From positions 124,001-188,000 of the forward strand of contig NW_027554292.1 in the NCBI RefSeq assembly GCF_964340395.1: 64,000 bases of DNA, in the 5' to 3' direction. Under the pieces are notes generated by a model, which did not search any database, was not told the DNA's origin, and was given only the letters and a program-made list of their open reading frames with translations. The DNA comes from Glandiceps talaboti (taxonomy: Eukaryota > Hemichordata > Enteropneusta > Spengelidae). The translations under genes were made by a program, and so were the position numbers. Shown here piece by piece: positions 35,201 through 48,078 of the stretch. How positions within the stretch are numbered: the stretch's first letter is position 1; every line of letters starts with the position of its first letter.

Positions 35201-37994
35201 GGACAGGTTTGGACAGGTTTTGGACCGGTTTTGATATGTTTGCACAGGTTTTGACCAGTTTTGATCAGTTTTGACCGATTTAAAACCAGTGTTGACTGAT
35301 TTTGATCAGTTTTGACTTGTTTGCACTGGTTTTGGACTGGTTTCGATAGGTTTCGACAGGTTTGAACCGGTTTTGACAGGTTTTGACCAGTTTAGATCAG
35401 TTTTGACCGGTTTAAAACCAGTGTTGACTGGTTTTGATCAGTTTTGACTTGTTTGCACTGGTTTTGGACCGGTTTGGATAGGTTTTGGACCGGTTTGGAC
35501 CGGTTTTGACAGGTTTGGACAGGTTTTGACGGGTTTTGGACCGGTTTTGATATGTTTGCACAGGTTTTGACCAGTTTTGATCAGTTTTGACCGATTTAAA
35601 ACCAGTGTTGACTGATTTTGATCAGTTTTGACTTGTTTGCACTGGTTTTCGACCGGTTTGGACCGGTTTTAAAAGGTTTGGACAGGTTTTGACAAGTTTT
35701 GATCGGTTTTGAGGGGTTTTGAGTTGTTTGCACCTATTTTTGACCGTTTTGGACCGGTTTGACAGGTTTACACAGGTTTTGACCAGTTTTCACTTGTTTT
35801 AAACCGGTTTGCGACAGGTTTTGACCAGTTTTGATCAGTTTTGACTTGTTTGCACTGGTTTTCGACCGGTTTGGATAGGTTTTGGACCGGTTTGGACCGG
35901 TTTTGACCAGTTTTGATCTGTTTTCACCTGTTTATAACCAATTTGGAAGGTTTTGACCGATATTGACTCATTTTCACCAGTTTTGGTCCGCCTTGGATAG
36001 GTTTTCGACCGGTTTGGACCGTTTGGACAGGTTTGCACATGTTTTGACTCATTTAAACCTGTACAGAACAGGTTTGGACAGGTGTCCACCGGTTTGGACC
36101 GTTTGGACAGGTTTGCACAGGTTTTGACTCATTTAAACCTGTACAGAACAGGTTTGGACAGGTTTCGATCGGTTTGCGGTTTGGTCGGGTTTTGACAGTA
36201 TTGTTTATGTTTTAACTAATTATGATCGGATTTGACTGGTTTAAAACCGGTATGGACAGGTTTTGACCTTTTTTGTCTTGTTTGCAATGGTTGTGGACCG
36301 GTTTGGACAGGTTGTGACCGGTTTGGAATGGTTTTGGACAGGTTTGGACCGGTTTGGACAGGTTTTGGACCGGTTTTGATATGTTTGCACAGGTTTTGAC
36401 CAGTTTTGATCAGTTTTGACCGATTTAAAACCAGTGTTGACTGATTTTGATCAGTTTTGACTTGTTTGCACTGGTTTTCGACCGGTTTGGACCGGTTTTG
36501 AAAGGTTTGGACAGGTTTTGACAAGTTTTGATCGGTTTTGACGGGTTTTGAGTTGTTTGCACCTATTTTTGACCGTTTTGGACCGGTTTGACAGGTTTGC
36601 ACAGGTTTTGACCAGTTTGCACTTGTTTTAAACCGGTTTGCGACAGGTTTTGACCAGTTTTGATCAGTTTTGACCGGTTTTAAACCTGTGTTGACTGGTT
36701 TTGATCAGTTTTGACTTGTTTGCACTGGTTTTGGACAAGTTTGATTGGGTTTTTGACCGGTTTGGACCGGTTTGGACAGGTTTTGACCAGTTTTCACTTG
36801 TTTTAAACCGGTTTGCGACAGGTTTTGACCAGTTTTGATCAGTTTTGACCGGTTTTAAACCTGTGTTGACTGGTTTCGATCGGTTTTGACTTGTTTGCAC
36901 CAGTTTTGGACTGGTTTCGATAGGTTTCGACAGGTTTGAACCGGTTTTGACAGGTTTTGACCAGTTTAGATCAGTTTTGACCGGTTTAAAACCAGTGTTG
37001 ACTGGTTTTGATCAGTTTTGACTTGTTTGCACTGGTTTTGGACCGGTTTGGATAGGTTTTGGACCGGTTTGGACCGGTTTTGACAGGTTTTGACAGGTTT
37101 TGACTGGTTTTGAGTTGTTTGCACCTATTTTGGACAGGTTTGGATAGGTTTTAAACCGGTTTGCGACAGGTTTTGACAAGTTTTGATCGGTTTTGACGGG
37201 TTTTGAGTTGTTTGCACCTATTTTTGACCAGTTTGGACCGGTTTGACAGGTTTGCACAGATTTTGACCAGTTTTGATCAGGTTTGACCGGTTTTAACCGG
37301 TGTTGACTTGTTTTGATCGGTTTTGACTTGTTTGCACCTATTTTGGACAGGTTTGACTAGTTTTGATCAGTTTTGACCTGTTTTAAACCGGTATTGACTG
37401 GTTTTGATCAGTTTTGACTTGTTTTCACCAGTTTGGGAATGGTTTCGATAGGTTTCGACAGGTTTGAACCAGTTTTGACAGGTTTTGACCAGTTTTGATC
37501 TGTTTTCACCTGTTTATAACCAATTTGGAAGGTTTTGACCGATATTGACTCATTTTCACCAGTTTTGGTCCGCCTTGGATAGGTTTTCGACCGGTTTGGA
37601 CCGTTTGGACAGGTTCGCACATGTTTTGACTCATTTAAACCTGTACAGAACAGGTTTGGACAGGTGTCCACCGGTTTGGACCGTTTGGACAGGTTTGCAC
37701 AGGTTTTGACTCATTTAAACCTGTACAGAACAGGTTTGGACAGGTGTCGATCGGTTTGCGGTTTGGTCGGGTTTTGACAGTATTGTTTATGTTTTAACTA
37801 ATTATGATCGGATTTGACTGGTTTAAAACCGGTATGGACAGGTTTTGACCTTTTTTGTCTTGTTTGCAATGGTTGTGGACCGGTTTGGACAGGTTGTGAC
37901 CGGTTTGGAATGGTTTTGGACAGGTTTGGACAGGTTTTGGACCGGTTTTGATATGTTTGCACAGGTTTTGACCAGTTTTGATCAGTTTTGACCG
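29208..37994 (+). repeat. 8.2-kb segmental duplication, copy 2 (8787 bp)
   Basis: L1 copies are at 29695, 31373, 33019, 35059, 36194 and 37776. The block matches copy 1 at offset 8228 up to 30348 and at offset 8787 from 30908 to 37994. It then departs: accgatttaaaacc here against accggttttaaacc at 29204. The 559 bp at 30349-30907, absent from copy 1, have close relatives elsewhere (for example 28010-28520), so copy 1 is the one with the deletion. Differences seen are few: ggattgactag/ggtttgactag, gtgtcgatcgg/gtttcgatcgg, aaccaattt/atccaattt and two one-base length changes near 37150 and 37292. Confidence 0.9.
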
Positions 37995-38463
37995 ATTTAA
38001 AACCAGTGTTGACTGATTTTGATCAGTTTTGACTTGTTTGCACTGGTTTTGGACTGGTTTCGATAGGTTTCGACAGGTTTGAACCGGTTTTGACAGGTTT
38101 TGACCAGTTTAGATCAGTTTTGACCGGTTTAAAACCAGTGTTGACTGGTTTTGATCAGTTTTGACTTGTTTGCACTGATTTTGGACCGGTTTGGATAGGT
38201 TTTGGACCGGTTTGGACCGGTTTTGACAGGTTTGGACAGGTTTGGACGGGTTTTGGACCGGTTTTGATATGTTTGCACAGGTTTTGACCAGTTTTGATCA
38301 GTTTTGACCGATTTAAAACCAGTGTTGACTGATTTTGATCAGTTTTGACTTGTTTGCACTGGTTTTCGACCGGTTTGGACCGGTTTTAAAAGGTTTGGAC
38401 AGGTTTTGACAAGTTTTGATCGGTTTTGAGGGGTTTTGAGTTGTTTGCACCTATTTTTGACCG

Positions 38464-39525
38464 TTTTGGACCGGTTTGACAGGTTTACACAGGTTTTGAC
38501 CAGTTTTCACTTGTTTTAAACCGGTTTGCGACAGGTTTTGACCAGTTTTGATCAGTTTTGACTTGTTTGCACTGGTTTTCAACCGGTTTGGATAGGTTTT
38601 GGACCGGTTTGGACCGGTTTTGACAGGTTTGGACAGGTTTTGACGGGTTTTGAGTTGTTTGCACAGGTTTTGACCAGTTTTGATCAGTTTTGACCGGTTT
38701 AAAACCAGTGTTGATTGGTTTTGATCAGTTTTGACTTGTTTGCACTGGTTTTTGACCGGTTTGGACCGGTGTTGAAAGGTTTGGACAGGTTTTGACCAGA
38801 TTTAACTGGTTTTAAACCGGTTTGCGAAAGGTTTTGACCAGTTTTCACTGGTTTTAAACCGGTGTTGACTGGTTTTGATCAGTTTTGACTTGTTTTCACC
38901 AGTTTGGGAATGGTTTCGATAGGTTTCGACAGGTTTGAACCAGTTTTGACAGGTTTTGACCAGTTTTGACAGTTTTCCGACCCATTTAGACCAGTTTTGG
39001 ACCGGTTTGACAGGTTTACACAGGTTTTGACCAGTTTTCACTTGTTTTAAACCGGTTTGCGACAGGTTTTGACCAGTTTTGATCAGTTTTGACTTGTTTG
39101 CACTGGTTTTCAACCGGTTTGGATAGGTTTTGGACCGGTTTGGACCGGTTTTGACAGGTTTGGACAGGTTTTGACGGGTTTTGAGTTGTTTGCACAGGTT
39201 TTGACCAGTTTTGATCAGTTTTGACCGGTTTAAAACCAGTGTTGATTGGTTTTGATCAGTTTTGACTTGTTTGCACTGGTTTTTGACCGGTTTGGACCGG
39301 TGTTGAAAGGTTTGGACAGGTTTTGACCAGATTTAACTGGTTTTAAACCGGTTTGCGAAAGGTTTTGACCAGTTTTCACTGGTTTTAAACCGGTGTTGAC
39401 TGGTTTTGATCAGTTTTGACTTGTTTTCACCAGTTTGGGAATGGTTTCGATAGGTTTCGACAGGTTTGAACCAGTTTTGACAGGTTTTGACCAGTTTTGA
39501 CAGTTTTCCGACCCATTTAGACCAG
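38464..39525 (+). repeat. 531-bp tandem duplication
   Basis: Copy 1 is 38464-38994 and copy 2 is 38995-39525. Each runs from gttttggaccggtttgacagg, via gtttacacagg and the caaccggtttggatagg variant, to cgacccatttagaccag. The junction reads tagaccagttttggacc, joining two contexts that share gttttg. The copies look identical by eye. Confidence 0.88.
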
Positions 39526-40019
39526 TTTTGACAGGTTTGGACAGGTTTGGACCAGTTTTGACCAGTTTTCACTTGGTTTTCGACCGATTTGGACCGGTTT
39601 TGAAAGGTTTTAACAGGTTTTGACAAGTTTTGATGGGATTTGAGTTGTTTGCACCTATTTTTGACCGGTTTGGACCGGTTTGACAGGTTTGCACAGGTGT
39701 TGACCAGTTTTGATCAGTTTTGACCGGTTTTAAACCTGTGTTGACTGGTTTTGATCGGTTTTGACTTGTTTGCACCAGTTTTGGACTGGTTTCGATAGGT
39801 TTCGACAGGTTTGAACCGATTTTGACAGGTTTTGACTAGTTTTGATCAGTTTTGACCGGTTTTAAACCGGTATTGACTGGTTTTGATCAGTTTTGAATTG
39901 TTTGCACTGGTTTTGGACAGGTTTGGATAGGTTTTGGACCGGTTTGGACCGGTTTTGACAGGTTTTGACTGGTTTTGAGTTGTTTGCACCTATTTTGGAC
40001 AGGTTTGTATAGTTTTAAA

Positions 40020-41720
40020 CCGGTTTGCGACAGGTTTTGACAAGTTTTGATCGGTTTTGACGGGTTTTGAGTTGTTTGCACCTATTTTTGACCAGTTTGG
40101 ACCGGTTTGACAGGTTTGCACAGATTTTGACCAGTTTTGATCAGGTTTGACCGGTTTTAAACCGGTGTTTTGATCGGTTTTGACTTGTTTGCACCTATTT
40201 TGGACAGGTTTGACTAGTTTTGATCAGTTTTGACCGGTTTTAAACCGGTATTGACTGGTTTTTATCAGTTTTGACTTGTTTTCACCAATTTGGGAATGGT
40301 TTCGATAGGTTTCGACAGGTTTGAACCAATTTTGACAGGTTTTGACCAGTTTTGATCTGTTTTCACCTGTTTATAACCAATTTGGAAGGTTTTGACCGAT
40401 ATTGACTCATTTTCACCAGTTTTGGTCCGCCTTGGATAGGTTTTCGGCCGGTTTGGACCGTTTGGACAGGTTTGCACATGTTTTGACTCATTTAAACCTG
40501 TACAGAACAGGTTTGGACAGGTGTCCACCGGTTTGGACCGTTTGGACAGGTTTGCACAGGTTTTGACTCATTTAAACCTGTACAGAACAGGTTTGGACAG
40601 GTGTCGATCGGTTTGCGGTTTGGTCGGGTTTTGACAGTATTGTTTATGTTTTAACTAATTATGATCGGATTTGACTGGTTTAAAACCGGTATGGACAGGT
40701 TTTGACCTTTTTTGTCTTGTTTGCAATGGTTGTGGACCGGTTTGGACAGGTTGTGACCGGTTTGGAATGGTTTTGGACAGGTTTGGACAGGTTTTGGACC
40801 GGTTTTGATATGTTTGCACAGGTTTTGACCAGTTTTGATCAGTTTTGACTTGTTTGCACTGGTTTTGGACAGGTTTGGATAGGTTTTGGACCGGTTTGCG
40901 ACAGGTTTTGACAAGTTTTGATCGGTTTTGACGGGTTTTGAGTTGTTTGCACCTATTTTTGACCAGTTTGGACCGGTTTGACAGGTTTGCACAGATTTTG
41001 ACCAGTTTTGATCAGGTTTGACCGGTTTTAAACCGGTGTTTTGATCGGTTTTGACTTGTTTGCACCTATTTTGGACAGGTTTGACTAGTTTTGATCAGTT
41101 TTGACCGGTTTTAAACCGGTATTGACTGGTTTTTATCAGTTTTGACTTGTTTTCACCAGTTTGGGAATGGTTTCGATAGGTTTCGACAGGTTTGAACCAA
41201 TTTTGACAGGTTTTGACCAGTTTTGATCTGTTTTCACCTGTTTATAACCAATTTGGAAGGTTTTGACCGATATTGACTCATTTTCACCAGTTTTGGTCCG
41301 CCTTGGATAGGTTTTCGACCGGTTTGGACCGTTTGGACAGGTTTGCACATGTTTTGACTCATTTAAACCTGTACAGAACAGGTTTGGACAGGTGTCCACC
41401 GGTTTGGACCGTTTGGACAGGTTTGCACGGGTTTTGACTCATTTAAACCTGTACAGAACAGGTTTGGACAGGTGTCGATCGGTTTGCGGTTTGGTCGGGT
41501 TTTGACAGTATTGTTTATGTTTTAACTAATTATGATCGGATTTGACTGGTTTAAAACCGGTATGGACAGGTTTTGACCTTTTTTGTCTTGTTTGCAATGG
41601 TTGTGGACCGGTTTGGACAGGTTGTGACCGGTTTGGAATGGTTTTGGACAGGTTTGGACAGGTTTTGGACCGGTTTTGATATGTTTGCACAGGTTTTGAC
41701 CAGTTTTGATCAGTTTTGAC
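40020..41720 (+). repeat. 871-bp offset duplication
   Basis: Positions 40020-40849 recur at 40891-41720 with the same order: gcgacaggttttgacaag, the gtgttttgatcgg junction, tttttatcag, the core with doublet, and L1 (40633 and 41504). The two stretches are separated by 41 bp of decamers instead of being perfectly abutted. Private changes include caccaatttggg and ttttcggccgg in copy 1, and gcacgggttttg in copy 2 (41425-41436). Confidence 0.84.
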
Positions 41721-43432
41721 CGATTTAAAACCAGTGTTGACTGATTTTGATCAGTTTTGACTTGTTTGCACTGGTTTTGGACTGGTTTCGATAGGTTTCG
41801 ACAGGTTTGAACCGGTTTTGACAGGTTTTGACCAGTTTAGATCAGTTTTGACCGGTTTAAAACCAGTGTTGACTGGTTTTGATCAGTTTTGACTTGTTTG
41901 CACTGGTTTTGGACCGGTTTGGATAGGTTTTGGACCGGTTTGGACCGGTTTTGACAGGTTTGGACAGGTTTTGACGGGTTTTGAGTTGTTTGCACAGGTT
42001 TTGACCAGTTTTGATCAGTTTTGACCGGTTTAAAACCAGTGTTGATTGGTTTTGATCAGTTTTGACTTGTTTGCACTGGTTTTTGACCGGTTTGGACCGG
42101 TGTTGAAAGGTTTGGACAGGTTTTGACCAGATTTAACTGGTTTTAAACCGGTTTGCGAAAGGTTTTGACCAGTTTTCACTGGTTTTAAAACGGTGTTGAC
42201 TGGTTTTGATCAGTTTTGACTTGTTTTCACCAGTTTGGGAATGGTTTCGATAGGTTTCGACAGGTTTGAACCAGTTTTGACAGGTTTTGACCAGTTTTGA
42301 CAGTTTTCCGACCCATTTAGACCAGTTTGGACAGGTTTGGACAGGTTTGGACCAGTTTTGACCAGTTTTCACTTGGTTTTCGACCGATTTGGACCGGTTT
42401 TGAAAGGTTTTGACAGGTTTTGACAAGTTTTGATGGGATTTGAGTTGTTTGCACCTATTTTTGACCGGTTTGGACCGGTTTGACAGGTTTGCACAGGTGT
42501 TGACCAGTTTTGATCAGTTTTGACCGGTTTTAAACCTGTGTTGACTGGTTTTGATCGGTTTTGACTTGTTTGCACCAGTTTTGGACTGGTTTCGATAGGT
42601 TTCGACAGGTTTGAACCGATTTTGACAGGTTTTGACTAGTTTTGATCAGTTTTGACCGGTTTTAAACCGGTATTGACTGGTTTTGATCAGTTTTGACTTG
42701 TTTGCACTGGTTTTGGACAGGTTTGGATAGGTTTTGGACCGGTTTGGACCGGTTTTGACAGGTTTTGACTGGTTTTGAGTTGTTTGCACCTATTTTGGAC
42801 AGGTTTGGATAGGTTTAAACCGGTTTGCGACAGGTTTTGACAAGTTTTGATCGGTTTTGACGGGTTTTGAGTTGTTTGCACCTATTTTTGACCAGTTTGG
42901 ACCGGTTTGACAGGTTTGCACAGATTTTGACCAGTTTTGATCAGGTTTGACCGGTTTTAAACCGGTGTTTTGATCGGTTTTGACTTGTTTGCACCTATTT
43001 TGGACAGGTTTGACTAGTTTTGATCAGTTTTGACCGGTTTTAAACCGGTATTGACTGGTTTTTATCAGTTTTGACTTGTTTTCACCAGTTTGGGAATGGT
43101 TTCGATAGGTTTCGACAGGTTTGAACCAATTTTGACAGGTTTTGACCAGTTTTGATCTGTTTTCACCTGTTTATAACCAATTTGGAAGGTTTTGACCGAT
43201 ATTGACTCATTTTCAACAGTTTTGGTCCGCCTTGGATAGGTTTTCGACCGGTTTGGACCGTTTGGACAGGTTTGCACATGTTTTGACTCATTTAAACCTG
43301 TACAGAACAGGTTTGGACAGGTGTCCACCGGTTTGGACCGTTTGGACAGGTTTGCACAGGTTTTGACTCATTTAAACCTGTACAGAACAGGTTTGGACAG
43401 GTGTCGATCGGTTTGCGGTTTGGTCGGGTTTT

Positions 43433-46400
43433 GACAGTATTGTTTATGTTTTAACTAATTATGATCGGATTTGACTGGTTTAAAACCGGTATGGACAGGT
43501 TTTGACCTTTTTTGTCTTGTTTGCAATGGTTGTGGACCGGTTTGGACAGGTTGTGACCGGTTTGGAATGGTTTTGGACAGGTTTGGACCGGTTTGGACAG
43601 GTTTTGGACCGGTTTTGATATGTTTGCACAGGTTTTGACCAGTTTTGATCAGTTTTGACCGATTTAAAACCAGTGTTGACTGATTTTGATCAGTTTTGAC
43701 TTGTTTGCACTGGTTTTCGACCGGTTTGGACCGGTTTTGAAAGGTTTGGACAGGTTTTGACAAGTTTTGATCGGTTTTGAGGGGTTTTGAGTTGTTTGCA
43801 CCTATTTTTGACCGTTTTGGACCGGTTTGACAGGTTTGCACAGGTTTTGACCAGTTTGCACTTGTTTTAAACCGGTTTGCGACAGGTTTTGACCAGTTTT
43901 GATCAGTTTTGACCGGTTTTAAACCTGTGTTGACTGGTTTTGATCAGTTTTGACTTGTTTGCACTGGTTTTGGACAAGTTTGATTGGGTTTTTGACCGGT
44001 TTGGACCGGTTTGGACAGGTTTTGACCAGTTTTGATCAGTTTTGACCGGTTTTAAACCTGTGTTGACTGGTTTTGATCGGTTTTGACTTGTTTGCACCAG
44101 TTTTGGACTGGTTTCGATAGGTTTCGACAGGTTTGAACCGGTTTTGACAGGTTTTGACCAGTTTAGATCAGTTTTGACAGGTTTAAAACCAGTGTTGACT
44201 GGTTTTGATCAGTTTTGACTTGTTTGCACTGGTTTTGGACCGGTTTGGATAGGTTTTGGACCGGTTTGGACCGGTTTTGACAGGTTTTGACAGGTTTTGA
44301 CTGGTTTTGATTTGTTTGCACCTATTTTGGACAGGTTTGGATAGGTTTAAACCGGTTTGCGACAGGTTTTGACAAGTTTTGATCGGCTTTGACGGGTTTT
44401 GAGTTGTTTGCACCTATTTTTGACCAGTTTGGACCGGTTTGACAGGTTTGCACAGATTTTGACCAGTTTTGATCAGGTTTGACCGGTTTTAAACCGGTGT
44501 TTTGATCGGTTTTGACTTGTTTGCACCTATTTTGGACAGGTTTGACTAGTTTTGATCAGTTTTGACCGGTTTTAAACCGGTATTGACTGGTTTTTATCAG
44601 TTTTGACTTGTTTTCACCAGTTTGGGAATGGTTTCGATAGGTTTCGACAGGTTTGAACCAATTTTGACAGGTTTTGACCAGTTTTGATCTGTTTTCACCT
44701 GTTTATAACCAATTTGGAAGGTTTTGACCGATATTGACTCATTTTCACCAGTTTTGGTCCGCCTTGGATAGGTTTTCGACCGGTTTGGACCGTTTGGACA
44801 GGTTTGCACATGTTTTGACTCATTTAAACCTGTACAGAACAGGTTTGGACAGGTGTCCACCGGTTTGGACCGTTTGGACAGGTTTGCACAGGTTTTGACT
44901 CATTTAAACCTGTACAGAACAGGTTTGGACAGGTGTCGATCGGTTTGCGGTTTGGTCGGGTTTTGACAGTATTGTTTATGTTTTAACTAATTATGATCGG
45001 ATTTGACTGGTTTAAAACCGGTATGAACAGGTTTTGACCTTTTTTGTCTTGTTTGCAATGGTTGTGGACCGGTTTGGACAGGTTGTGACCGGTTTGGAAT
45101 GGTTTTGGACAGGTTTGGACCGGTTTGGACAGGTTTTGGACGGGTTTTGATATGTTTGCACAGGTTTTGACCAGTTTTGATCAGTTTTGACCGATTTAAA
45201 ACCAGTGTTGACTGATTTTGATCAGTTTTGACTTGTTTGCACTGGTTTTCGACCGGTTTGGACCGGTTTTGAAAGGTTTGGACAGGTTTTGACAAGTTTT
45301 GATCGGTTTTGACGGGTTTTGAGTTGTTTGCACCTATTTTTGACCGTTTTGGACCGGTTTGACAGGTTTGCACAGGTTTTGACCAGTTTGCACTTGTTTT
45401 AAACCGGTTTGCGACAGGTTTTGACCAGTTTTGATCAGTTTTGACCGGTTTTAAACCTGTGTTGACTGGTTTTGATCAGTTTTGACTTGTTTGCACTGGT
45501 TTTGGACAAGTTTGATTGGGTTTTTGACCGGTTTGGACCGGTTTGGACAGGTTTTGACCAGTTTTCACTTGTTTTAAACCGGTTTGCGACAGGTTTTGAC
45601 CAGTTTTGATCAGTTTTGACCGGTTTTAAACCTGTGTTGACTGGTTTTGATCGGTTTTGACTTGTTTGCACCAGTTTTGGACTGGTTTCGATAGGTTTCG
45701 ACAGGTTTGAACCGGTTTTGACAGGTTTTGACCAGTTTAGATCAGTTTTGACCGGTTTAAAACCAGTGTTGACTGGTTTTGATCAGTTTTGACTTGTTTG
45801 CACTGGTTTTGGACCGGTTTGGATAGGTTTTGGACCGGTTTGGACCGGTTTTGACAGGTTTTGACAGGTTTTGACTGGTTTTGAGTTGTTTGCACCTATT
45901 TTGGACAGGTTTGGATAGGTTTAAACCGGTTTGCGACAGGTTTTGACAAGTTTTGATCGGTTTTGACGGGTTTTGAGTTGTTTGCACCTATTTTTGACCA
46001 GTTTGGACCGGTTTGACAGGTTTGCACAGATTTTGACCAGTTTTGATCAGGTTTGACCGGTTTTAAACCGGTGTTTTGATCGGTTTTGACTTGTTTGCAC
46101 CTATTTTGGACAGGTTTGACTAGTTTTGATCAGTTTTGACCGGTTTTAAACCGGTATTGACTGGTTTTTATCAGTTTTGACTTGTTTTCACCAGTTTGGG
46201 AATGGTTTCGATAGGTTTCGACAGGTTTGAACCAATTTTGACAGGTTTTGACCAGTTTTGATCTGTTTTCACCTGTTTATAACCAATTTGGAAGGTTTTG
46301 ACCGATATTGACTCATTTTCAACAGTTTTGGTCCGCCTTGGATAGGTTTTCGACCGGTTTGGACCGTTTGGACAGGTTTGCACATGTTTTGACTCATTTA

Positions 46401-48078
46401 AACCTGTACAGAACAGGTTTGGACAGGTGTCCACCGGTTTGGACCGTTTGGACAGGTTTGCACAGGTTTTGACTCATTTAAACCTGTACAGAACAGGTTT
46501 GGACAGGTGTCGATCGGTTTGCGGTTTGGTCGGGTTTTGACAGTATTGTTTATGTTTTAACTAATTATGATCGGATTTGACTGGTTTAAAACCGGTATGG
46601 ACAGGTTTTGACCTTTTTTGTCTTGTTTGCAATGGTTGTGGACCGGTTTGGACAGGTTGTGACCGGTTTGGAATGGTTTTGGACAGGTTTGGACCGGTTT
46701 GGACAGGTTTTGGACCGGTTTTGATATGTTTGCACAGGTTTTGACCAGTTTTGATCAATTTTGACCGATTTAAAACCAGTGTTGACTGATTTTGATCAGT
46801 TTTGACTTGTTTGCACTGGTTTTCGACCGGTTTGGACCGGTTTTGAAAAGTTTGGACAGGTTTTGACAAGTTTTGATCGGTTTTGACGGGTTTTGAGTTG
46901 TTTGCACCTATTTTTGACCGTTTTGGACCGGTTTGACAGGTTTGCACAGGTTTTGACCAGTTTGCACTTGTTTTAAACCGGTTTGCGACAGGTTTTGACC
47001 AGTTTTGATCAGTTTTGACCGGTTTTAAACCTGTGTTGACTGGTTTTGATCAGTTTTGACTTGTTTGCACTGGTTTTGGACAAGTTTGATTGGGTTTTTG
47101 ACCGGTTTGGACCGGTTTGGACAGGTTTTGACCAGTTTTGATCAGTTTTGACCGGTTTTAAACCTGTGTTGACTGGTTTTGATCGGTTTTGACTTGTTTG
47201 CACCAGTTTTGGACTGGTTTCGATAGGTTTCGACAGGTTTGAACCGGTTTTGACAGGTTTTGACCAGTTTAGATCAGTTTTGACAGGTTTAAAACCAGTG
47301 TTGACAGGTTTTGATCAGTTTTGACTTGTTTGCACTGGTTTTGGACCGGTTTGGATAGGTTTTGGACCGGTTTGGACCGGTTTTGACAGGTTTTGACAGG
47401 TTTTGACTGGTTTTGAGTTGTTTGCACCTATTTTGGACAGGTTTGGATAGGTTTAAACCGGTTTGCGACAGGTTTTGACAAGTTTTGATCGGCTTTGACG
47501 GGTTTTGAGTTGTTTGCACCTATTTTTGACCAGTTTGGACCGGTTTGACAGGTTTGCACAGATTTTGACCAGTTTTGATCAGGTTTGACCGGTTTTAAAC
47601 CGGTGTTGACTTGTTTTGATCGGTTTTGACTTGTTTGCACCTATTTTGGACAGGTTTGACTAGTTTTGATCAGTTTTGACCGGTTTTAAACCGGTATTGA
47701 CTGGTTTTGATCAGTTTTGACTTGTTTTCACCAGTTTGGGAATGGTTTCGATAGGTTTCGACAGGTTTGAACCAGTTTTGACAGGTTTTGACCAGTTTTG
47801 ATCTGTTTTCACCTGTTTATAACCAATTTGGAAGGTTTTGACCGATATTGACTCATTTTCACCAGTTTTGGTCCGCCTTGGATAGGTCTTCGACCGGTTT
47901 GGACCGTTTGGACAGGTTCGCACATGTTTTGACTCATTTAAACCTGTACAGAACAGGTTTGGACAGGTGTCCACCGGTTTGGACCGTTTGGACAGGTTTG
48001 CACAGGTTTTGACTCATTTAAACCTGTACAGAACAGGTTTGGACAGGTGTCGATCGGTTTGCGGTTTGGTTGGATTTT
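43433..48078 (+). repeat. Three HORs of 1532, 1574 and 1540 bp in an A-B-A order
   Basis: L1 copies are at 43433, 44965 and 46539, ending before 48079. The first and third HOR share a short form (gacaggttttgaccag joined directly to ttttgatcag near 44027 and 47122), whereas the second keeps about 42 more bases there (gaccagttttcacttg to gcgacagg). The cores upstream of 43433 and 46539 share the private change tttcaacagttttgg. The natural repeating unit here is therefore a pair of HORs of about 3.1 kb (offset 3106). Confidence 0.85.

Larger units (their letters stand above)
37995..43432 (+). repeat. HOR mosaic with L1 at 40633 and 41504
   Basis: From 37995 the sequence follows the pattern seen after 35059 and 26272 (offset about 2717 from the former), then tracts without L1, up to 40633. 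This 2857-bp gap is the longest between L1 copies. It contains the 531-bp duplication, and the following part contains the 871-bp offset duplication. About 39.0-40.7 kb matches 33.4-35.1 kb at offset 5574, and 42.1-43.4 kb matches 39.3-40.6 kb at offset 2800. The region is thus assembled from pieces of the 8.2-kb block. Confidence 0.84.

Noticed and set aside
20980-37994. Assembly duplication as the explanation of the 8.2-kb repeat
   Set aside because: The copies differ by a 559-bp deletion and several separate base changes, which argues for two real loci. It is kept only as a caution because reads cannot be inspected.
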